A DNA stretch of 64,000 nucleotides from Haloferula sp. BvORR071 (GTDB taxonomy: Bacteria > Verrucomicrobiota > Verrucomicrobiia > Verrucomicrobiales > Akkermansiaceae): positions 124,001 to 188,000 of the forward strand of contig NZ_BATP01000034.1 in NCBI RefSeq assembly GCF_000739615.1, read 5' to 3'. The notes beneath the pieces are model-generated. The model ran no database searches and was not told the origin of the DNA. It was given only the letters and a program-made list of their open reading frames with translations. Position numbers and translations under genes: made by a program. Below, piece after piece: positions 9,701 to 17,829 of this stretch. Numbering within the stretch: position 1 is the first letter of the stretch; each line of letters starts with the position of its first letter.

Positions 9701-12700
9701 TTCGCTGCAGTGTCCGGCGCGCCCGGGGTCACGAAGGTGCTCGCACCCGCCCACGGCCTGCAGAGCGGTGAGGAAGTGGTGCTGCCTGCCAGCGGCGCCC
9801 TCACCGGCCAGTATGTGCTGACCCGCATCGATGCCGATAGCTTCTCGGTGCCAGTGGCCTGGAATGCCGGGTTCTCCTCGCTCGCTGGCAACTGGCGCGT
9901 GCTGGCCAGCACCTTCCAGTATGACCCCCGTGGCTCGATCTTCCCGGGCCCGACCGGTGGTCCAGCCTTCACGCTGCAAGGTCTCGCCCAGGGCCAGACC
10001 TACAACGACACCTTCACCTACACGCTGCTCGACGGCAGCTTCCTCTTCGCGAACGACGACATCTATCGCATCGAGGCGGACCGCAGCGCGATTGAGCTAC
10101 GCGTGCTGGACAACGACACCAGCCTCGATGGCGTGGCCACCAGCCGCAAGATCGTTTCCGTGGGTCCACCAAACGCGGGTGGCATCGTGACGATGAACGG
10201 CGACCAATCGCTGATCTACACGCCGGAAGTCGGCTTTGTGGGTGATGAGGTCTTCACCTACACGATCGAGGACAGCTTGGGAAATCGCGACACTGCGCTG
10301 GTAACCGCCCGCGTCACCGTCGACCGCCTGAATGGCAACCTGCGTGCCAATGCCGACCGCTTCACCGTGGCGGCCGGCCAGTCGCCGCTGCTCGATGTGC
10401 TGGCGAATGACAGCATCATTCCCGCGACCGGCGATCCGCTGACGCTGGTCTCCGTTTCCACCGCTCCGGATCACGCTGGTGCCGCAGTGGTTGAGAACGG
10501 CCGCATCCGCTACACGCCTTCCGCTTCCGCAGTCAGCTTCCCCTACACGGAAACCTTCGCCTACACCATGTCCGGTGGCGGCACCACCACCGCCACGGCT
10601 ACGGTGAGCGTGGTAGTGGAGAACCGCGTGGGCACTCTCAATGTCCGCGCCGACTCCTTCGGCGTGGCAATCGGCAGCTCCCAGGTGACGCTCAACGTGC
10701 TGGAGAATGACAACATCCTGCCCGGCACCGGCGATGCGCTGACGATCACCTCAGTCACTGCGCCGACCTACGGCAGCGTGAGCATCGCCAATGGCGTGGC
10801 CCTGTCCTACACCGCGCCAGCGGGCTTCTTGGGCAATGCGACCTTCTCTTATACCGCTGCGGATGGCTTCGGTGGCACCGGTACCGCGCAAGTGACGGTG
10901 AAGGTCGGCTACCTCACAACCAATACCGACATCTTCAGTGTCCATTTCGATGATGCCGCGAAGAGCACGGACGATGGCGTCACGATCCTCGACGTGTTGG
11001 CGAACGACCACGTGCTCCAAGCCGGCGCTGGCGCGGTGACGATCACGCAGGTCACTCCGGCTTCATCCTCGCTCGGCCAGATGAGCATCACCCCGGGCGG
11101 TGGCTCACTGAGCTTCGATCCCGCGGTGGGAGCCACCGGTCAGCGCGACTTCACCTACACGATCAGCGATGCCAGCGGCCGCACGGCCACCGGGACGGTG
11201 ACCGTCGTGGTCATCGCCAATGGAATCCGCGCCAGCAGTGACTTCTACACCGTGCAGACGGACAGCCAGCAGAACCAACTGCCAGTGCTGGCGAACGACC
11301 TGCGGATCTCCGATATCCCCGGCGATCTCTCTGTGGCCGCGATCGGCACCGGACCGAATGCTCCGGACCATGGCGGCACGGTGGAGATGAGCGAGGACTT
11401 CAAGCGCCTGATCTACACTCCGGCGCAGGGCTTCAGCGGCACCGAGACCTTCACCTGCACGGTCACGGATGGCGACAGCAGCGACACTGCTCGCGTGACT
11501 GTCCGCGTCACCACCGGCGAGATGGTCGCGGGTGAGGACGAGTATTTCGCCTTCCGCGGCAGCTCCGCGAATCGCTTGGCCGTGCTCGATAACGATCGCG
11601 TGATCCCGGATGCCGGCCAGCTCCTGTTGATCCTGGCCACCGGCACCGATCCCGGCAATTTGTCCAACCCGCCGCATCGCGGCACCTTGGACATCATCGA
11701 AGGCGGTGCGGCACTGAGCTACACCCCGAGCCCGGACAACACGACCTACCCCTACGTCGAAACCTTCACCTACGAAATCTCCTCCGGCGGCTCGGCTCGT
11801 GCCGCGGCGGTGGTCCGGATCGAGGTGCTCGACCGCGTGGGCAGCCGCAACCTGGAGACGAACAACGACTCCTTCGCAGTGCGCGCCGATTCGCTCGGCA
11901 CTCTCCTGCCAGTGCTGGCGAATGACAGCGTGCTGCCAGCCAGCGCAGCGAATTGGATCATCTCGGATGTCACGGTGCCGACCTCGAATGTCTGCTCGCC
12001 CTTCGTGACGGGCGACTTCCCGGATCCGGCCACGCTTTGCACCACGCTCTTCGCACAGGGCACACCGCTCACGCAGTTCCTCTGGACCCGCTTTGCGCCA
12101 GCCTCGCGCAGCGTATTCTCCAGTGCTTCCTCCTCGGATGTGCAGCGCCGGGTAGCCTTGGTCACCGAGTTCAACGCGATCGCGAAGTCTCCGGCGTCGA
12201 TCTACGATAGCGCCCGCTTCGCCGGCATCACGCTGCGCGACGAGACTCAGGCCTTGCTCGGACTCGGCGCGGCCGGTGAGCAGTTGATCGTGCTCAACCG
12301 CCTGCTGCTGGAAGATGCCTTCTCTCCCGCCGTCTTGCGCAGGGCCGCCGGTGGTGGCTCGGTCCAGATCGTCGGCACGAATCTGATCTACGTGCCGCAG
12401 CCGGGCTTCGTCGGTAGCGTGCGCTTCACCTATCGTGTCTCGGATGGCCTCGGCGGCACCGGTTCCGGTGAAGTCACGGTCCGGGTGGGCGATATCAGCG
12501 TGAGCGATGACCTCTACACCGTGCTCGCCGGTGGCGGCGCCGTGGCGCTGAATGTGACCGCGAACGATGGCGTCCTGCGCACGGCCTTCCCCGCCAGCCA
12601 GCAAGCCGCACAGGCCGACTTCACCCTGACTCCGGTGAAGGCTCCTACGGTGGATCCCGTAGCGGCAGGTGCCGTCGCCGTGACCGGCGATGTGGTGACC

Positions 12701-15619
12701 TTTACGCCGGCATCGAACTTCCAAGGCAAGGCTGCGATCACCTACTGGGTGGAGGATGACGGCGGTTGCACCTATCCAGGCATCGCCACCGTCTCCGTGA
12801 TGCCCCAGGGCGGCGACCGCAGCAGCGCTGTGGCCACGGTCACCGTGACCGGTATCAATGATCCGCCGCAGTTGCTGAATGCCGATCCGAGCGCCGTGCT
12901 CGATACCGGCACGGTCCGTCCCTTCGCGAATGCCACGGTGGTGGAGTTCGACGAGCAGCGCCAGCAGCTCGTAACCCTGACGATTACCTATCCTCCGGGC
13001 CAAGGCGTGCTCGGTGGCGGCTTCACGATCCTCTCGCCGGGGGTCCTGCAATTCCAAGGCACCGCGGCCCAGATCACCGCCGCACTCCGGGCCCTGGTCT
13101 TCACTCCGGTGAACAACCGCATCCCGGTGGGCACCACTGAGAATACGGTCTTCGCCGCGAGCATGAACGATGGCTTTGTGGGCACTCCGGTGGTGGTGAA
13201 TGCCACGACCACCGTGACTCCGGTCAACGATCCGCCGGTGATCACCGGCATCGTGGGCGGCCAGAAGCTCTATCAGTATTCCTCGCTGCGACCCTTCGCC
13301 GGCGTGAATATCACCGACATCGACAACCTCGGCGTGCAGACGCAGACGGTGACGGTCAGCCTCGACAATGCAATCAAGGGTGGCTTCTCGAACCTCGGTG
13401 GCTTCGTCCAGACTCCGGCGGGCAGCGGCAGCTATGTCTTCACTGGCACGCCCGCGGCTTCGGCAGCGGCCCTCCGTGGTTTGCTCTTCACGCCCACACC
13501 GGGCACCCGGGTGACTCCGACCTCACCGGAGACGGTGACCTTCACCCTCAGTGTGAATGACGGCTTCGCCGCCGCGGTGGTGAATGCCGGAACCACGGTG
13601 CAGGTCCTCCACGGCGAGGTGGACAAGATCCTGCCGCTTGCAACCGGCGGTGCCGATGCGAGCCAAGTGGCCGCCAACTTCGGCAGCTCGGTGGCCATCA
13701 GCGGCAATACCATGGTGGTCGGTTCCCCGGCCCGTGACGGCGTCACCGCGGATATCGGCCGCGCCTACGTCTATGAGCGCAATGCCGGGATTGGCTTGCC
13801 ATGGGGGCAGGTCGCGCAGTTCGCCGGATCCGACTCGGTTGCCGGCGATCGCTTCGGTGAATCGGTGGCGATTGATGGCAACCTGATGGTGGTCGGCGCT
13901 CCGGGTGCCGATGCCGCAGCCAGCAACGCGGGTGCCGCCTACGTCTTCCAGCGCGATGGCGCGAATCCGAATGCTTGGAACCAAGTGGCCAAGATCCTGC
14001 CGCCGGCCTTCAACTCCGGTGGTGGCGATAGCTTCGGTTCCGCCGTGGCAATCAGCAACATGACGATCCTCGTGGGTGCTCCGAATGCCAACCTGACAGG
14101 AGCCCCCCGCTCCGGCAGGGCCTTCATCTTCGGTTCCACCAACGGCACCACCTGGATCTCCCAGCAAACGCTCGTGGCGGCCGAAAACAAAGCGACGGGT
14201 CAGACAGGGGATAGTGAGATGTATGGTGCTTCCGTCACTCTGGAAGGCAACACCGCGGTGATCGGCTCACCCGGCGCGAATGCCGCCGGTGGTGCCAGCA
14301 CCAACTGGAACTACGGTGCCGCCTACATCTACACCCGTCCGAATTCCGCCGGCACTTGGACAGAGCTCAAGCGCCTCGACGAGTTCCTCGATGTGGATGG
14401 CACGAACTACGCTGGCTTCGGCTTCTCTGTGGATCTCTCCGGTGACCGTCTCGCTCTGGGTGTCTACTCCGGCGGTTCGCCGATCGGCACCTTCAAGGCA
14501 GGCGGAGCGCGCATCTATGAGCGCAACCAGAACGGCGCGAACCAGTGGGGTCTGGTCCAGAAGTTCACCCCAGGCACTGGCATTCCTTCCACCTACTTCG
14601 GCTACTCGGTGGCGATCTCCGGTGAGCTGCTGATGATCGGTTCGCCCGGCTCGGATTCCGGTTCGGTGGACAAGCGCGGCTACGTGGAAGTCCACCGCCG
14701 CCGCAGCACCGGCACACCCGCATGGCTGCAGATCGATCGCTTCGTGCCTTCGACCTCGACTGCCACGGCGGACCGCTTCGGCAATGCGCTGGCGATGGAT
14801 GGCTTCTCCGCCGTCGCCGGTGCCGCGGATGACAGCGTGAACCCGCTGAGTGCGACCACCGCTGGCAGCGCGCGTGCCTACCAGTTCCAGTATGACCTGG
14901 GACCGCGCCTCACGCTGCAGGTGCCTGATCAGTTGGCGCAGCTCAACACGGCCTTCCAGTTCACGGTGAATCCGGCGACCTTCGATGATCCGATCTACCC
15001 GGGTTCGCTGACGCTTTCGCTGCGCCAGTCCGATGGTAATCCGCTCCCGGCCGGGGCATGGCTGTCCTTCAATGCGGCAACGGGCGCTTTCACCGGCACC
15101 CCGACCGCCGCGAATCGTGCGGACTACCAGCTCGTGCTCACCGCCACGAACCCCTTGGGATCGACGGTGGCATCGAATGTCTTCCGCATTCAGCTTCCGC
15201 CGGCAAACGATCTGGCCAGCGCCTACACGGCTTGGGCGGCGGGCAAGTTCACCGCACAGGAACTGGGCAATGCCGCGCTCGCCGCGACCGTCTGGGGCAT
15301 GGATGCCGATCCGGACAAGGACGGCAACTCGAACGTGGTGGAGATGCTCTTCGCCACCAATCCGAAGCAGGCCGACAACGGCGACCTCGCGATCACCCGC
15401 GTCAGCCCGACTTCGGCCACGCTGACCTTCACACGCTCCGGCGCCTTCCCGCTGGATGCCGTGCATGTCCAGTGGTCCGGCGATATGACGACTTGGGATA
15501 GCTCCGGTGTGGTCCTCGGCTCCCAGGATATCGGTGGCGGGAACTTCAAGATGACCGCGACGATCACGCTCCCAGCTCCGCGGACGAAGCTCGTCGCACG
15601 GGTCAATCTGGGGCCCTGA
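3779..15619 (+). CDS. Giant modular secreted protein: Ig/cadherin-like repeats, beta-helix, lamin-tail, FG-GAP propeller
   Basis: One uninterrupted frame of 3946 residues. Signal peptide about 1-22 (LALAGPAAA). Order: cadherin/Ig-like repeats with NDPP linkers about 25-755; a parallel beta-helix about 760-1120, starting GTLRHAVANAKNDDVITF and ending in ADIGAVDANA; a lamin-tail-like domain about 1125-1255 (FIEFYNPRDQAAVDLSGFEVW); Ig-like repeats with three interspersed HGL..G modules at about 1429-1493, 1594-1658 and 1982-2042; VCBS/Big_9-type repeats about 2070-3000, one interrupted by a helical insert at about 2736-2856; CSPG-like repeats about 3030-3270; seven FG-GAP repeats about 3280-3700; a putative-Ig (He_PIG) domain about 3710-3805 (GAFTGTPTAANRADY); and a tail with DADPDKDGNSNVVEML and VQWSGDMTTWD. 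It is the last gene of the operon. Likely a cell-surface adhesin or matrix protein; no catalytic domain is recognised. Confidence 0.9.
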   Translation: MDLSFRFLPLLAFLALAGPAAADSAPTLTTISDLTGGNEDGVSSIPFATLLSASNAADVDNDTISFRFKSSINGTLRRNGNTVDPDDTLNSGQTWNWTPPNDANGLIDAFRVRAYAAGVESSTDIIVKINVTPVNDPPTFTKGPNVPVLEDSGAYSSAGWATVTSKGAPNESGQTVQFVIVSNSDSSLFSVAPAVSPSGTLTFTPGQDKNGSATIVLKLTDNGGTANGGDNESATQSFTINIAAVPDPPVLGGVFKGTAANPFPDSAVGEAGSPAAGDPFSQLTISDPDDDNQTVTVTISNTADLYGTFALLNSSSVTNASDTVYTLSNLSPALAQSRLRAATFTPKANAQPVGIYNFAAKVEVSDSTARTATPISGSLNVESINDAPIVAASLTNGTVSDSGEVSPFRLSVSDPDPGESFSVTIAETSPTPRGTLIPPTNPMTGTAEGVSAAMSAVRFQPQAQSATQVATFAVNVSDVHPSGSSGTPVSKTLSLTITFSNDPPQISGTATEVIRTTDDPSIPPVFPFSTVTITDADPGQSLTLTLALDDPAKGSFSGDFNALNQLVGTAPEITAKLREVSFRPATGRIPLNQSETATLTITVSDGTATRNNNLTKVEVTSINGAPAVTWNVANGNSAGTFPLASNPAKIDPVPSAKPFEKVGIVEDGQVVVTIKIDSAAKGQLQNLNGFVESPGSPGTYTYTGPATDAQTKIRAIVFVPSETYIFPPNQPGRTDFTISASDSALNLTSRLLPIVLISDTRNFMVTSLLDDPAVPGTLRHAVANAKNDDVITFALPSYPAVIRLSKARGPLVLDKHLSFRGPGADKLTLSGDSNGNSSTDSGDVQIFRVFAGVQIKGLRLARGFAITGGAAYVGRLDPSLAAGSLTLEDCTIANCMASQWGGAIDVEEGTLNVDRCLFESNTLHPSSGLGGGAVSLYTEATCTFLNSTFSGNAQSAPTGYGGGAIYAENFSPNHLFQTKITHCTFAENSDAANKGSAIHSNVSNTRVILSNDIFGDVSAHNLQVAGGGEIQSLGGNLSRDNTTTTFIQAGVPQQAILLNHATDKRSLDPKLASLGTLEGPSRGYRLLADSPAIGTAIPGQAMVDQRGVIRNASADIGAVDANALGKIVIHEIFASQTSPAPQFIEFYNPRDQAAVDLSGFEVWIDGLKRHVFAAGQIVRPGFGVIVADTLFTPANANTPVVLPSETAISSNLDLALRGRIELRAPTADGAKTVESVNYVGIFVNSASPSASLDFDLHSLTLAPQFQGAAFVPHGLVQPPPNGGVITNFNGAKTSPGADSGGTPFGEANAYPIAVADLFEVTEDELSTLNVLTNDLDSDGSDKVFAVDLNAAVSVTPPTSNKATLTTPAGATVSITPATGPLRGTALGYDPRTAFNYLPAGARVTDTFAYTIIDVGSGAIGSFADGGAGTTVVSAPSHRLAAGEMVIISGAGPAAYNGTFSIALVDGDSFRIPVPFTVNPPVLQRGRWQAVEARTPSARDEALVQVEVLGRNDPPAPAADLVTTTEETVLRILADPGSGTALDTDALYPLPRQFATAGILANDSDPDTNDQPYSKLRVVGVCQATAITGYSGTPGSSPVTVTAPAHGLATGTTILISGYGGHTSYNGYQVVTVAGPDTFTIPVTYVDNSAAKGLWTVLTDANRLTTTSVQGAAVTLEIRANRAQTNIVFNPRPSTYLNGLANGESATDSFYYAVEDNAGAVSLAKISVNVTGVNDAPVPVNDPPGLGVLTPLLPPGQTLPAFTAASEILYVLPSSSTAGSLNVAIRPPGGATGDVVVIPAVAWTPEDVALSLPSATLLANDADVDRSDVLRLEIGAGQNLSREGAAISLSGNGATLTYNPTAAPKLQALAFKERVIDTFNVTVFDGIARVNVLVAVLVEGRNDKPIASNATFTTPEKNLLTVNPPGLLTSGLEIDQNTHLPDNRKFLLPVADASTTVSGAKVNVLLESRQGSINGFAAVSGAPGVTKVLAPAHGLQSGEEVVLPASGALTGQYVLTRIDADSFSVPVAWNAGFSSLAGNWRVLASTFQYDPRGSIFPGPTGGPAFTLQGLAQGQTYNDTFTYTLLDGSFLFANDDIYRIEADRSAIELRVLDNDTSLDGVATSRKIVSVGPPNAGGIVTMNGDQSLIYTPEVGFVGDEVFTYTIEDSLGNRDTALVTARVTVDRLNGNLRANADRFTVAAGQSPLLDVLANDSIIPATGDPLTLVSVSTAPDHAGAAVVENGRIRYTPSASAVSFPYTETFAYTMSGGGTTTATATVSVVVENRVGTLNVRADSFGVAIGSSQVTLNVLENDNILPGTGDALTITSVTAPTYGSVSIANGVALSYTAPAGFLGNATFSYTAADGFGGTGTAQVTVKVGYLTTNTDIFSVHFDDAAKSTDDGVTILDVLANDHVLQAGAGAVTITQVTPASSSLGQMSITPGGGSLSFDPAVGATGQRDFTYTISDASGRTATGTVTVVVIANGIRASSDFYTVQTDSQQNQLPVLANDLRISDIPGDLSVAAIGTGPNAPDHGGTVEMSEDFKRLIYTPAQGFSGTETFTCTVTDGDSSDTARVTVRVTTGEMVAGEDEYFAFRGSSANRLAVLDNDRVIPDAGQLLLILATGTDPGNLSNPPHRGTLDIIEGGAALSYTPSPDNTTYPYVETFTYEISSGGSARAAAVVRIEVLDRVGSRNLETNNDSFAVRADSLGTLLPVLANDSVLPASAANWIISDVTVPTSNVCSPFVTGDFPDPATLCTTLFAQGTPLTQFLWTRFAPASRSVFSSASSSDVQRRVALVTEFNAIAKSPASIYDSARFAGITLRDETQALLGLGAAGEQLIVLNRLLLEDAFSPAVLRRAAGGGSVQIVGTNLIYVPQPGFVGSVRFTYRVSDGLGGTGSGEVTVRVGDISVSDDLYTVLAGGGAVALNVTANDGVLRTAFPASQQAAQADFTLTPVKAPTVDPVAAGAVAVTGDVVTFTPASNFQGKAAITYWVEDDGGCTYPGIATVSVMPQGGDRSSAVATVTVTGINDPPQLLNADPSAVLDTGTVRPFANATVVEFDEQRQQLVTLTITYPPGQGVLGGGFTILSPGVLQFQGTAAQITAALRALVFTPVNNRIPVGTTENTVFAASMNDGFVGTPVVVNATTTVTPVNDPPVITGIVGGQKLYQYSSLRPFAGVNITDIDNLGVQTQTVTVSLDNAIKGGFSNLGGFVQTPAGSGSYVFTGTPAASAAALRGLLFTPTPGTRVTPTSPETVTFTLSVNDGFAAAVVNAGTTVQVLHGEVDKILPLATGGADASQVAANFGSSVAISGNTMVVGSPARDGVTADIGRAYVYERNAGIGLPWGQVAQFAGSDSVAGDRFGESVAIDGNLMVVGAPGADAAASNAGAAYVFQRDGANPNAWNQVAKILPPAFNSGGGDSFGSAVAISNMTILVGAPNANLTGAPRSGRAFIFGSTNGTTWISQQTLVAAENKATGQTGDSEMYGASVTLEGNTAVIGSPGANAAGGASTNWNYGAAYIYTRPNSAGTWTELKRLDEFLDVDGTNYAGFGFSVDLSGDRLALGVYSGGSPIGTFKAGGARIYERNQNGANQWGLVQKFTPGTGIPSTYFGYSVAISGELLMIGSPGSDSGSVDKRGYVEVHRRRSTGTPAWLQIDRFVPSTSTATADRFGNALAMDGFSAVAGAADDSVNPLSATTAGSARAYQFQYDLGPRLTLQVPDQLAQLNTAFQFTVNPATFDDPIYPGSLTLSLRQSDGNPLPAGAWLSFNAATGAFTGTPTAANRADYQLVLTATNPLGSTVASNVFRIQLPPANDLASAYTAWAAGKFTAQELGNAALAATVWGMDADPDKDGNSNVVEMLFATNPKQADNGDLAITRVSPTSATLTFTRSGAFPLDAVHVQWSGDMTTWDSSGVVLGSQDIGGGNFKMTATITLPAPRTKLVARVNLGP

Positions 15620-15654
15620 CCGGCTCCTCCCGTTGTGGGTCCCGGTGCATCCGC

Positions 15655-17829
15655 TTACTTCGCCGCAACTCGCAGGCGAGCGGCGGTGTAGCCGGGGGCT
15701 TCGGCGGTGAACTCCCAAGCGCCGCCCGCCTGGGCGGACTCCGGTGCGGGTGACAAGCGCAGCTTGCCGGAGCCGCTGCCACGGGATTCAGCCATGCCTT
15801 GGGAGAGCTCGAGAATAGCGCGGACAAGCGACTCGCGCTCAGCGTCGGATACCGCCGTTTGCGGAGGCATCGGGACCTCACCCCAAACGCCGCCGCCGCC
15901 GGTCTTGAGTTTGGTTTCCAAGCGCGCCGGGGTGTCAGCCTGGTCGCGGTATTTCATGGCCACATCCAGATAGGCCGGTCCTACCGAGGTCTTGTCGACT
16001 TGGTGGCAGGCGAAGCACTGCCGGGAGCTGGCCAGCTTCTCGATTTCGGCCGGAAGCTGCGGGCCACCGGCATCGTGGCCGGTTGGCGGGATGTAGCGGG
16101 CACGGACCAGCAGCTTGGCGGGATCGGCTGCCCCTTGGATCGTGAAGCTGACCTCTTCGCCGAAGCCGAGTTTGTCCGGTTTGCCGGCAAGCTCGAGCGC
16201 AAGGGCTGGTTGAGCAGGTGCTTGTTGTAGGGAGACGCGCGCAACGGCGATGGCACCCTTGGTATCGGTTGCCACCGCACGCAGCTCGTAGCCGTCGGCA
16301 GTGAGGTTGAGGCTGGTGCCGCTGCCGACCTTGGTTTCATGGGTGCCTTGGGTCAGCCACCATTCGATTGATACGCGCTCACCGTCCGGATCATTGGTTG
16401 TCGCCGTGTAGCTGCTGCCGTTGGCGACGATCGAAATCGTCGGCGGCTTGTTGCCATCGGCCGGACGCAGACTGCGGATGCGGCCGTTCTTGTTGAAATA
16501 CCAGTCGCCGCCGTATTCGAGCAGCCACAAGGTGCCGTCGGCCGCCACCTCGAGATCCATCGGGTGCATCAGCTGGTCCATCAGGGGCTCCAGCTTCTCA
16601 AGCTTCTCCTCCCGGCCGAGCTTGGCCTTCCACATCCGGCCGCGCATCCAGTCGTAGGTCAGCAGGGTGTGGTCGTCCTCCTTGCCAAGCAGGTTGAATT
16701 TCCTACGGGAATCGTAGTAGAAGACAGGGCCCGCCATCGCGTTGCGCCCGCCGCCGCCCACCGCCGGGAAATCGGTGCTCTGCGCATACGGGTACCAGAT
16801 GAATGCCTTCTGTGCCGGCGGCAGGTCCACAAGTCCCGTGTTGTGCTTGCCGGGATTCTTCGGCTTGGCCGGATCGGTCATCTCACCGGGCTTGCCAGTG
16901 GTGAAATCGACGATCGGGTAGGGGCGGTTGTCGGCAATGACGAAAGGCCAACCGAAGTTGCCTGCCTGCTTCGCCTGGTTCACCTCGTCGTGGCCGCGAG
17001 GGCCGTTCGGGCCTTCGCCACCGGCGTCCGGCCCGACCTCGCCCCAGTAGACCACACGGGTTTTCGGATCGATCGAGATACGGAAAGGATTGCGGCAGCC
17101 CATGGCATAGATCTCGGGACGGGTCTTTGCGGTGCCGGGAGCAAAGAGGTTGCCTTTCGGAATCTCGTAGCCGCCATTCTCGGTCGGGCGGATCCGCAGG
17201 ATCTTGCCGCGCAGATCGTTGGTATTGCCCGCACTGCGCATCGCGTTGGTGTGCTCGCGGCCGTCACGGTCGTCGATCGGGGCGAAGCCGCCGCTTTCGA
17301 AGGGGTTGGTATTGTCTCCCGTGCTCAGGTAGAGCAGCCCATCCGGCCCGAAGGCGAGCGAGCCGGCCTGGTGGCAAACTTTGTCGCGGCGGTCCGTGGC
17401 GATATCGAGCAGCGCCTTCTCCGAAGAGAGATCCAGCTTGCCGTCCTTGAGTTCGAAGCGTGCCAGGCGGTTGAGCAGTTTCTCCGGATGGCTGTAGTAG
17501 AGGTAGAGCCAGCGGTTTTTGGCAAAGCCGGGATCGAGTCCCAGACCCAGCAAGCCGTCCTCGCGCGCCCATGGAGAATTCCGGTCCGTCTCGCGCAATG
17601 CTGTCACCGGTAGAGTGCCTAGTTCGAAGATGCCGCCAGTGGAGGGGCGAACCCGTAGTACACGTCCCTCGCGTTCAATCACGATCAGGTCGCCGTTCGG
17701 TGCCGCCGCGATCTCCATCGGATCGTGGAGTTTCTCGGCGACGATCGTGCTCTGGATCTCCGCAGAGAGAACAGGGGAGACAGCAAGCGCGAGAAGGGTA
17801 CTGGTGGAAACGGAAGGGAAGAGACTCAT
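15655..17829 (-). CDS. Soluble PQQ-type glucose/sorbosone dehydrogenase fused to cytochrome c
   Basis: 724 residues with a signal peptide (LLALAVSPVLSA). Residues about 25-420 form a GSDH-type six-bladed propeller: HDPMEIAAAPNGDLIVIEREGR near the start, DGLLGLGLDPGFAKNRWLYL, AFGPDGLLYLSTGDN, and YAMGCRNPFRISIDPKT. A beta-sandwich of PKD/Ig type follows (about 440-530). A monohaem cytochrome c domain then carries C605-x2-C608-H609 (QCFACH) with a later PMPP-type motif for the Met ligand (GEVPMPPQ). The C-terminal about 50 residues are beta-rich. The family oxidises aldose-type substrates at PQQ in the periplasm; the fused haem would pass electrons on. The 3' end faces the giant gene (35-base gap) and the 5' end diverges from the PATR gene. 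The substrate cannot be told from the sequence. Confidence 0.88.
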   Translation of the reverse strand: MSLFPSVSTSTLLALAVSPVLSAEIQSTIVAEKLHDPMEIAAAPNGDLIVIEREGRVLRVRPSTGGIFELGTLPVTALRETDRNSPWAREDGLLGLGLDPGFAKNRWLYLYYSHPEKLLNRLARFELKDGKLDLSSEKALLDIATDRRDKVCHQAGSLAFGPDGLLYLSTGDNTNPFESGGFAPIDDRDGREHTNAMRSAGNTNDLRGKILRIRPTENGGYEIPKGNLFAPGTAKTRPEIYAMGCRNPFRISIDPKTRVVYWGEVGPDAGGEGPNGPRGHDEVNQAKQAGNFGWPFVIADNRPYPIVDFTTGKPGEMTDPAKPKNPGKHNTGLVDLPPAQKAFIWYPYAQSTDFPAVGGGGRNAMAGPVFYYDSRRKFNLLGKEDDHTLLTYDWMRGRMWKAKLGREEKLEKLEPLMDQLMHPMDLEVAADGTLWLLEYGGDWYFNKNGRIRSLRPADGNKPPTISIVANGSSYTATTNDPDGERVSIEWWLTQGTHETKVGSGTSLNLTADGYELRAVATDTKGAIAVARVSLQQAPAQPALALELAGKPDKLGFGEEVSFTIQGAADPAKLLVRARYIPPTGHDAGGPQLPAEIEKLASSRQCFACHQVDKTSVGPAYLDVAMKYRDQADTPARLETKLKTGGGGVWGEVPMPPQTAVSDAERESLVRAILELSQGMAESRGSGSGKLRLSPAPESAQAGGAWEFTAEAPGYTAARLRVAAK

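Noticed and set aside
11105-13057. Minus-strand open frame of 650 codons within the giant gene
   Set aside because: Same reason: antisense shadow in a GC-rich repeat region, no motif or signal peptide.
3900-13600. Repeated NDPP / FTY.V.D segments considered as a tandem DNA repeat
   Set aside because: The repeats are at protein-domain level and divergent in DNA; they are described as Ig/cadherin-like domains instead.
15601-15621. Possible terminator between the giant gene and the dehydrogenase (GGTCA ... TGACC)
   Set aside because: Only five paired bases, no T-run, and half of it lies in coding sequence.
14267-15718. Minus-strand open frame of 483 codons across the end of the giant gene
   Set aside because: Overlaps FG-GAP and tail coding on the plus strand and has no recognisable domain.
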